Part shown: positions 29,368-35,348 of the stretch, piece after piece
Numbering within the stretch: position 1 is the stretch's first letter
Layout: the number at the start of each line of letters is the position of its first letter
IMG/VR virus record: IMGVR_UViG_3300000176_000022
Location: 1-37,594 of that record
DNA: 37,594 nt
Source of the DNA: a virus
Strand: one strand, 5' to 3'
Notes under the pieces: generated by a model
The model's database searches: none
Seen by the model: only the letters and a program-made list of their open reading frames with translations
What the model was told of the DNA's origin: nothing
Program-made: the position numbers and the translations under genes

Positions 29368-30787
29368 TATCTGCCCAATACTTACAGTTGTTATACCAAT
29401 CGCTCATTTCTGGAAATGTTTCAAGAAAATTTGTCTTACGACGAGCATCATGTTCATTAAAGAAACGATAGAAATCTGCTTGAACAACAGTATCATTCTT
29501 TTGATTATCGCGCTTCCAATCTACAACTCGTTGTAATTTGGCAATCTCATAATCTTTGAAGCCATTAAATCTAGTATCCAGAGTTTCAATCTGTGGACGC
29601 ATCCATTCTACAATTTTTTCTAATTTCCAAGTATAACTTTGTGGCAACTGATCTATGCATTGCCAAGCTGGTTCGCGCAAAATAGGAGTATCAAACCAAA
29701 CACGCTGATAAGTTTTGCTGTGTTTAGCACGAAGTTCAAGAATCCATTCTAGCAAATCTTGCAAGCTAGTAACATTAAGAGAGTTCATTGTAATAATAAA
29801 TGTTACGCTATTGCGATAAGGTACATCGGTCAAAAATTTCTCTACATTACTTTTCATTAAAGAAAAATCTAATCCATGACGAGCATATTCGGCGCGTTCT
29901 CCAAATCCATCAATAGAAACAAATTGCATGAAATGTTCTAACACCCCGTTGCCACACATATGCTTGACATAAGTTAGATATTTGTCAAACACATATTCAT
30001 CTTGGCTAAAGTTACTAGTTACATTAAGATGTAAATCTTTCTTTGGATGGGCTAAGACATAATCAAATACGCGATAGGTATTGCGATCCATAAGCGGCTC
30101 GCCACCTGTCATGCGGAAATGTTTTAGGTTAGGGTAGAGTTCTGGCCACCATCGCCAAAACGCATCAACATAAGGATTATCTTCCCTATTCGGTATAGGT
30201 TTACGATCACCCCGAAAGTAAGCAGGACTATTATGACTATTAGAAGTAGGATAAGCACCGTATTCATTAATTTCTTTCATCCAACTACTGCTGAATTGTG
30301 GACTACAATATGAACATTTTAAATTACAAGCACTGTTAAAATTTACTTCTACATAAGCAGGATTTGTATTCCATGTTAAAGGGTCTTGAACCAGAATCTC
30401 GCTAAACTTCTCAGCAGCCCAAGGTTCCCCTGATCTGTAATGTCGGTCGGATAGGTTTCCCGTGGCTTCAACTCGCCAGCAATATGAACATTCTTCTGGC
30501 TTCTCTCCACTAAGCATTCTTGCTCTCTGGGTCTTTTTATGAGCGGTGTTATGGAGCGCACTGGGGTTATTTTGTAACTCATTGGCATCAATCCTATGCA
30601 ACGGTGGGTGATAGCAACTATTAGTATGACCAGTTGTTAGATGCAAACTGGTCTGCTGCCACTTTGCCAGGCAAAGTGCAGGTCCAAGTTTTGTTTGCAT
30701 TTGTTCAGCACTAGACATGAAGTCGCTGTGCAGAACGCCGCTCTCATCAGCAGTAGCCTTATCACCTGAATTGTCTAGCTGTTTCAT
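29357..30787 (-). CDS. Radical SAM protein 1 with N-terminal cysteine module
   Basis: A 476-residue radical SAM enzyme. The frame is open to 30868, but ATG 30787 has AGGA six bases ahead and overlaps the preceding gene by 26 bases, so I start there. N-terminal cysteines: Cys39 (LCLAKWQQT), Cys58 (TNSCYHPPLH), Cys100 and Cys103 (ECSYCW), with PSALHNTAHKKTQRARMLSG between, nearly the same as protein 2. Core CNLKCSYC with Cys154, 158 and 161; GGEP at 228-231. C-terminal HDARRKTNFLETFPEMSDWY. It is the first radical SAM gene translated in the operon. Substrate unknown. Confidence 0.88.
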   Translation of the reverse strand: MKQLDNSGDKATADESGVLHSDFMSSAEQMQTKLGPALCLAKWQQTSLHLTTGHTNSCYHPPLHRIDANELQNNPSALHNTAHKKTQRARMLSGEKPEECSYCWRVEATGNLSDRHYRSGEPWAAEKFSEILVQDPLTWNTNPAYVEVNFNSACNLKCSYCSPQFSSSWMKEINEYGAYPTSNSHNSPAYFRGDRKPIPNREDNPYVDAFWRWWPELYPNLKHFRMTGGEPLMDRNTYRVFDYVLAHPKKDLHLNVTSNFSQDEYVFDKYLTYVKHMCGNGVLEHFMQFVSIDGFGERAEYARHGLDFSLMKSNVEKFLTDVPYRNSVTFIITMNSLNVTSLQDLLEWILELRAKHSKTYQRVWFDTPILREPAWQCIDQLPQSYTWKLEKIVEWMRPQIETLDTRFNGFKDYEIAKLQRVVDWKRDNQKNDTVVQADFYRFFNEHDARRKTNFLETFPEMSDWYNNCKYWADNAK

Positions 30788-31700
30788 GTAATGTCCTAAT
30801 AAAATCTCGCTCTGGAAGCATAATATCAATGTTATAATATGGGCGTTGATGTTTTTTATACCAAGCACTGTGCTCTGGTGAAAGTGTAACGATGTCTAAA
30901 TCTAATCTTTTACGCAAAACATTTCCGTAATGGTCAATATTTTTAAATTGATCATCTGCGGTATCGTCCCATAATTTTTCTAATTTTGTGAAGTCACGAA
31001 CTTCACGATAATCCCAACTATCATCAAACATTGTCATATATGCGCCTTGTCTTGCTCCAAGGATTGCCCATTTTCCAAATTCAACATCTGTGCCAACGCT
31101 GCACCAAATAACCAAATTTTCTCGGTTGCCTTTCCATGCAGCAGTTTCAAATTCTTCAGCAGATGGACGACGACCGCGATCAAGACATAGTTTTACGCCT
31201 TCGCGAAACCCTGCTTGCCATGCTTGTTGTGGACTATAATTTGGAACAGTTGTGCTCCATACATCATGCATTGCCCAATAATCTTTATCATAGCAAAATT
31301 CTACAACGGTTTCATCGCCGCCATCTGTAGCTTCGTGTGTTCGCATATTGGCAACAAAGTCTTTAGTCCAACTGCTGATACCGCCATTGCCATAGCAAAG
31401 ACCGTTTATAGCGTTCTTTGCTCGCCAACGAAATACACAGTGTTCACTGTCTGGCGCAAGGCGTAATCGTTGATTAAAAAATTCAGGATCAGGTTGATTA
31501 TCTCCATCAATTAATATGAATCTATCAGTTTCGCTAGCTAATCCAGCAGCCTTGTGTGCTGCATCACTGCCTTCTATGCCATGGACGCGCTTTGCCCATG
31601 GCGCAATGCTTCGCACAAATGCCCAATTAGCATCCGCATTTGGTTCTTTGTAACTTAAAAATATACAATCTAATTCTGCAATGTCAATAATATTAGTCAT
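30762..31700 (-). CDS. GT-A fold glycosyltransferase-like protein
   Basis: A 312-residue protein with a Rossmann-like start (LDCIFLSYKEPNADANWAFV, about 9-29), a nucleotide-loop-like APWAKRVHGIEGSDAAHKAA and the likely metal-binding DGDN at about 70-73 in RFILIDGDNQPDPEFF. This matches GT-A enzymes that use a DxD motif with a divalent metal and a nucleotide-sugar. Later motifs NAINGLCYGNGGISSW and QAWQAGFREGVKL are shared with the C-terminal part of the 584-residue protein. It lies directly upstream of the first radical SAM gene and overlaps it by 26 bases. Sugar and acceptor unknown. The aminosugar made by the epimerase and aminotransferase is a candidate donor. Confidence 0.72.
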   Translation of the reverse strand: MTNIIDIAELDCIFLSYKEPNADANWAFVRSIAPWAKRVHGIEGSDAAHKAAGLASETDRFILIDGDNQPDPEFFNQRLRLAPDSEHCVFRWRAKNAINGLCYGNGGISSWTKDFVANMRTHEATDGGDETVVEFCYDKDYWAMHDVWSTTVPNYSPQQAWQAGFREGVKLCLDRGRRPSAEEFETAAWKGNRENLVIWCSVGTDVEFGKWAILGARQGAYMTMFDDSWDYREVRDFTKLEKLWDDTADDQFKNIDHYGNVLRKRLDLDIVTLSPEHSAWYKKHQRPYYNIDIMLPERDFIRTLHETARQFR

Positions 31701-32052
31701 AATCCCATCCTATTGCTGCTGGATAATCTGCGTCCACAGCAAATTGATAATCGTTACTAAGTGTATAAAACATAGTTCCGCCTTTTATTAACTTTCTTCT
31801 AGTTGGAAGAGTGACAACTTCTCTTATGATAGTGCCATCTTTTTTAACAAGCCAATCCATAGGCGGTATACCTATATTTTCAGCGGGAAAATCTACCCAC
31901 TGACCTTCCAATTCATCCGCAGATATTATTTCACCGCGCATAGTTTCTGCATTATAATATAAACGATATTTTATTTCAGAAATAGGCGGAACTGAGTTTG
32001 CTAAACCTGCGTCTACTTCATCCCAAAAGCTGTTTTTTGAAGCCATACTCAT
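31693..32052 (-). CDS. Small protein of unknown function inside the glycosyltransferase/radical SAM operon
   Basis: A 119-residue acidic protein; ATGs at 32052 and 32046 are both possible, neither with a good Shine-Dalgarno. Middle: LYYNAETMRGEIISADELEG, then GIPPMDWLVKKDGTIIREVV and a basic TRRKLIKGG. The end is aromatic and acidic (FAVDADYPAAIGWDYD). I recognise no family. Because a radical SAM enzyme needs a substrate and this is the one small orphan inside the block, it is worth testing as a modified peptide or a carrier, but it lacks the Cys-, Gly- or Asn-rich core of known RiPP precursors. Confidence 0.65.
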   Translation of the reverse strand: MSMASKNSFWDEVDAGLANSVPPISEIKYRLYYNAETMRGEIISADELEGQWVDFPAENIGIPPMDWLVKKDGTIIREVVTLPTRRKLIKGGTMFYTLSNDYQFAVDADYPAAIGWDYD

Positions 32053-32860
32053 ATCTATCTATTAATTCATCGGTTACAAATGTTTTAAGATGATAATGTA
32101 GCGGTTTTGTTTGACGATGAAATCCTAACACTACCCCAAAATCATCATGAACTTCTGTATATATTTCTTTAGTCCAATCGGTTATTCGGATTCCTTGCAA
32201 TTGCGGTTTCATGTGAACAAAGCCAAAATTTATATTGTCAAGTGGCATGTTTATAGCACGAGCAGCTATTGCATATACTTCGTCTGTTCTGGGAGTTTCA
32301 TACCTGCAGTTTATTAGATATTCATCTCTATACCAATTCCAATCATCCATTATCATACGCATTGTATCATAAAATTTTTTAGATTGCAAATCATAACTAA
32401 AATATGTCCATGCGCTATAGATATTTGGCAGTAAACTATCGTCAAAAAGTTTTCGTTGACTGCGATTAGTGACTATATCATGATTATATGTATAAACTGT
32501 CTGCGTAAAATTCATTACATATTGAGAATATACATTCCATAACCAACTTACATCACAGGTAAACAACATATCCGCTTCTGTTTTTATAGTTTCTTTATAT
32601 GGACTACATGAAAATACTTGGGATTCGTTTTGCTGCTTTACTTTACTAGTTTCAGCTAAATCTTTTTTAAGAATAATAACTTTATCAAATATTTTTCTGT
32701 GATTATCTGTAACTTGCTCAGCGGTTTCTTTATCTACGATAATACTAAAATTTCTCACATGCGATTGTGTTAATTTACAGCTTAATGCTTGAAGATATGC
32801 CATACGAAGATAATCAACGGCAGTGCTATTCTGTGCGATACAAAGATAACCTTTGCTCAT
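32018..32860 (-). CDS. Glycosyltransferase-like protein
   Basis: A 280-residue protein. The beginning CIAQNSTAVDYLRMAYLQAL and FSIIVDKETAEQVTDNHRKI fits the nucleotide-binding half of a GT-A fold. KTEADMLFTCDVSWLW at about 92-107 could give the acidic metal motif (EAD). The rest is aromatic with HMKPQLQGIRITDWTKEIYT near the C-terminus. Similar proteins appear with glycosyltransferases in T4-like phages of aquatic bacteria, by memory. It overlaps the 119-residue gene by 35 bases and the upstream gene by 4 (ATGA). Confidence 0.6.
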   Translation of the reverse strand: MSKGYLCIAQNSTAVDYLRMAYLQALSCKLTQSHVRNFSIIVDKETAEQVTDNHRKIFDKVIILKKDLAETSKVKQQNESQVFSCSPYKETIKTEADMLFTCDVSWLWNVYSQYVMNFTQTVYTYNHDIVTNRSQRKLFDDSLLPNIYSAWTYFSYDLQSKKFYDTMRMIMDDWNWYRDEYLINCRYETPRTDEVYAIAARAINMPLDNINFGFVHMKPQLQGIRITDWTKEIYTEVHDDFGVVLGFHRQTKPLHYHLKTFVTDELIDRYEYGFKKQLLG

Positions 32861-33621
32861 AGCTGATCCTTATTCATTAAATGTAAATCAACATTAGATA
32901 AACGGTTTGCCCACTGTCTACCTTCATAATAATAAACTAACTTATTATCTTTCCAACTAATATATTCTGACCTGCCGTCGCAATTAATCAATGGATAATT
33001 TTTTAATCCATAGTCTCGTAACCCATATCCACCTGCCAAGTGACATGCGATACTAAAAATATAATCATTTCTAATAGGTTTTGTATGAAAGCCATATAAT
33101 GCCGCATAATATGCATAATGTTTTTGAATACTTTTTGCCATTTCAAATATAGTCATAGCTTCACTAGATTTATTAAAAATCATTACAGTGGCCCAATACA
33201 TAGGTATAGGACTACTATGTATCTTTTCAATTTTTGTTTTGCCTCGTGGTGCTATATCATATATTTCTTTTGCCATTAAAAAATCACGAGAAGATTTAAT
33301 ATGTGGCAATAATGAATTTGTTGAAATATAAAAATCACTATCAATTACGAGAGTACGATCATATAGCGTTAGGTCATATAACTGCGTTCTTACAAGGTTG
33401 TACCAATCTCGTGGAGGATTGTTTATAAAACCTCGTTTATTATTGATTGGTCGTTCAACAATTATTTTATTGTAATCTAAAGTAGCATCATCTGTTATAA
33501 TTGTAACAGGAATGCCTATGTATTTTTTAACACGATTAGCGGCTTCGATTGCCTGTTGCGTATAGTTGACTTCTGCTGTGTCAAACGCAACAATCAGACA
33601 ACCTTCAGAGTTGTTTGGCAT
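32857..33621 (-). CDS. GT-A fold glycosyltransferase-like protein with DSD motif
   Basis: A 254-residue protein; the frame is open from a TTG at 33657, but I take the ATG at 33621. It begins with GCLIVAFDTAEVNYTQQAIE, then IPVTIITDD and, at about 92-100, RTLVIDSDFYIS, the typical DxD strand of GT-A enzymes such as those in glycogenin-like and GT8-like families. PMYWATVMIFNKS and NDYIFSIACHLAGG follow as acceptor-side segments. It starts within the end of the 113-residue gene. Probably transfers a sugar from a nucleotide donor with a metal; donor and acceptor are unknown. Confidence 0.72.
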   Translation of the reverse strand: MPNNSEGCLIVAFDTAEVNYTQQAIEAANRVKKYIGIPVTIITDDATLDYNKIIVERPINNKRGFINNPPRDWYNLVRTQLYDLTLYDRTLVIDSDFYISTNSLLPHIKSSRDFLMAKEIYDIAPRGKTKIEKIHSSPIPMYWATVMIFNKSSEAMTIFEMAKSIQKHYAYYAALYGFHTKPIRNDYIFSIACHLAGGYGLRDYGLKNYPLINCDGRSEYISWKDNKLVYYYEGRQWANRLSNVDLHLMNKDQL

Positions 33622-33946
33622 TGCGAATCTTTGTAAACTCTTCGTATTCTGCGGCAACTTCGTTCATCACTTCAAACCAACGCTGCTGACAAATATATAA
33701 CAGTTCGTGTGGAATAACTTTGACTGGAACATCATAAGCGTCCATCATATAAATTGCACCATCATATAGATGCCAATTTGGACCAGTCCATGCATGTAAG
33801 AAAGCAATAAGTTCTTGGGTCACGATAAACATACCGTCACCATAGTTCACGGTCATTCGTGATTCAATAGCAGTATTGATGTTTTGTTTTGCCAGTTCAC
33901 GGTCATACGCTACTCTGGCTGCATCACGCAATTCTTCTGTATTCAT
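33605..33946 (-). CDS. Conserved phage protein of unknown function, first gene of the minus-strand operon
   Basis: A 113-residue protein: a helical start (ELRDAARVAYDRELAKQNIN), a conserved middle (VNYGDGMFIVTQELIAFLHA), then DVPVKVIPHELLYICQQRWF and a helical end. I know this pattern (VNY-GG-F-V-T-L-F-L and D-Y-P-V-K-V) from T4-like phages near tail fibre genes; no function is established to my knowledge. A strong promoter lies right in front, leaving six bases before the ATG. It separates the tail genes from the glycosyltransferase/radical SAM block and could belong functionally to the tail. Confidence 0.75.
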   Translation of the reverse strand: MNTEELRDAARVAYDRELAKQNINTAIESRMTVNYGDGMFIVTQELIAFLHAWTGPNWHLYDGAIYMMDAYDVPVKVIPHELLYICQQRWFEVMNEVAAEYEEFTKIRNAKQL

Positions 33947-33952
33947 AAAATG

Positions 33953-33981
33953 ATTTTATCGCAGCAGTTAATAAATGTCAA
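33953..33981 (-). promoter_or_regulatory. Strong promoter of the 12.5 kb minus-strand operon, apparently leaderless
   Basis: On the minus strand TTGACA (33981-33976), a 17-base spacer and TAAAAT (33958-33953). Only six bases separate the -10 element from the ATG at 33946, so transcription should begin at or next to the start codon. Confidence 0.72.
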
Positions 33982-33984
33982 TTA

Positions 33985-34917
33985 TTAATATGTGCCTTGA
34001 GTATTAACATTGGCGACACAAGTATATGTTCCCCAAGAGTTTGCTATTTTTCCAGCATTATGTGTTGTATCCCATGGCGGAACAACAACCATATTACAAG
34101 TAAGTGTCCCAGTAACTTGGTCATTTACCACATCCGCAGCAGCATCTCTAAGCGTGACATTGGCAATAAGAGATGCACCAAATCCACCGTTAGTTGAAGT
34201 TCCGCCGCCAGCAAAATCAACTTGAATAAAGTTGTTTGTATAATCTGCTGAACTTGGACTATCAAGCATTTTGAAAAGAGTTGTAAATGAGTTGTTGGAA
34301 AGATTATAATAACCGCTACCAGTTAAGTTTGTAGTTGGAGTAAAACCAGTTCCATTATAACTTGAAGAAGTTGCTCCAAGAGTATATGTTCCAAAACCAC
34401 TTGTCAAGAAAGTATTCCAATAAGTGCTTTTTGTATTTCCGCTAAGTGATGTTCCAGTAAAATTAAGCTGTATATAACCACCAGCGTTAAAGAAATAACG
34501 AAGTTGATCAGCACTTGGAAAGGTAAGATTAAAAGTTCTAGTAGCGTGACCATCCCAAGATGTTGCCAATGATGCTGCAGTAGTTAAGCTTGTGCCCGCC
34601 GCTGCGGTAGTTAATTTATTAGTGATAAGTGAACTGATTTCAGTATCTACTGCACTTAAATATGTAATAATACTACCCGCAGATGGAGATGCTGGAATAC
34701 CAGTAGTATTATTAAACTGATGTTGCTGCATAGTAGACATTGTGCTAATAAGTGTTGTCCATTGAGTAGCAGTTACAATGCTACTGGCGCTGGCGCTGCC
34801 GAGTGCAGTTTGACCATATCCGTTTGAACCGCTACCTGTGCTCCAAAGATTATTAATACCAGTAATACGACTATTATAGTCAGCTAACTGTATTAACCCG
34901 CCACTTAAATACGACAT
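33985..34917 (-). CDS. Phage virion/tail protein (Ser/Thr/Gly-rich)
   Basis: A 310-residue protein. N-terminal DYNSRITGINNLWSTGSGSN and TATQWTTLISTMSTMQQHQF are typical of a family of structural proteins in T4-like phages, where ADYN-x-I...GYGQT and the TQW-x-L motif recur. The rest is Ser/Thr/Gly/Asn-rich beta sequence (NLTFPSADQLRYFFNAGGYI, then FIQVDFAGGGTSTNGGFGAS) without enzyme motifs. It should be part of the tail or a fibre. It follows the 132-residue gene after 22 bases, with a possible late promoter motif (TTAAATAAATAC) just upstream. Confidence 0.72.
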   Translation of the reverse strand: MSYLSGGLIQLADYNSRITGINNLWSTGSGSNGYGQTALGSASASSIVTATQWTTLISTMSTMQQHQFNNTTGIPASPSAGSIITYLSAVDTEISSLITNKLTTAAAGTSLTTAASLATSWDGHATRTFNLTFPSADQLRYFFNAGGYIQLNFTGTSLSGNTKSTYWNTFLTSGFGTYTLGATSSSYNGTGFTPTTNLTGSGYYNLSNNSFTTLFKMLDSPSSADYTNNFIQVDFAGGGTSTNGGFGASLIANVTLRDAAADVVNDQVTGTLTCNMVVVPPWDTTHNAGKIANSWGTYTCVANVNTQGTY

Positions 34918-34939
34918 ATTTTATTTCCCACGGTTGTAT

Positions 34940-35338
34940 TTATTTAATTCCAACCGCAACCTGAATAATTTGAGTACTGTTATCTTGGATATTTTCAATT
35001 GACTTGCCTAGAATACATCCATGAACATATTTCTTTGGATCAAGTTTTTCTCCAACACCAGCAATGCTACTAGTGACTACGCAATCGCCTTTTGAAATTG
35101 GTCCTTGGACGCTGCATGGAACTACTCCCATAACAGCAAAAGTCGAACAAGCGTTTAGCCCAAAATTAGTAAGCGTTAATTCAGCATCTGCTGTAGGATC
35201 AATTGCAATACCCGCGACACGAGGATCGTGTGAAGTTGTACTGATTGTTACATCTCTTTCACCGCCAAAGACAACAATACTTTGTGCTGGTATTTCTTCA
35301 TCATCATGTTGATAAAATGCTACTGATAAACTTGACAT
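34940..35338 (-). CDS. Stand-alone copy of the tail fibre C-terminal domain
   Basis: A 132-residue protein that aligns over nearly its whole length with the last 120 residues of the large fibre gene next to it: IVVFGGERDVTIS with VVEFGGEAEVTIS, RVAGIAIDP with HVAGIVSSK, MGVVPCSVQGPISKGDCVV with VGRVPCKVIGPVRKGNMMV, GCILGKSIENIQDNSTQIIQ with GSVLGKALENINDDSIQIIE, and the ends VAVGIK and VVVGVR. The gene has a good Shine-Dalgarno (AAGGAAA) and starts ten bases after the fibre stop. It may be a separate fibre tip subunit or a trimerisation cap. Confidence 0.82.
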   Translation of the reverse strand: MSSLSVAFYQHDDEEIPAQSIVVFGGERDVTISTTSHDPRVAGIAIDPTADAELTLTNFGLNACSTFAVMGVVPCSVQGPISKGDCVVTSSIAGVGEKLDPKKYVHGCILGKSIENIQDNSTQIIQVAVGIK

Positions 35339-35348
35339 ATTATTTCCT

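Noticed and set aside
21406-33621. Classical RiPP cluster (precursor peptide, protease, exporter) around the radical SAM genes
   Set aside because: No short Cys/Gly-rich precursor, no peptidase and no ABC exporter is present; a peptide substrate remains possible but is not shown.
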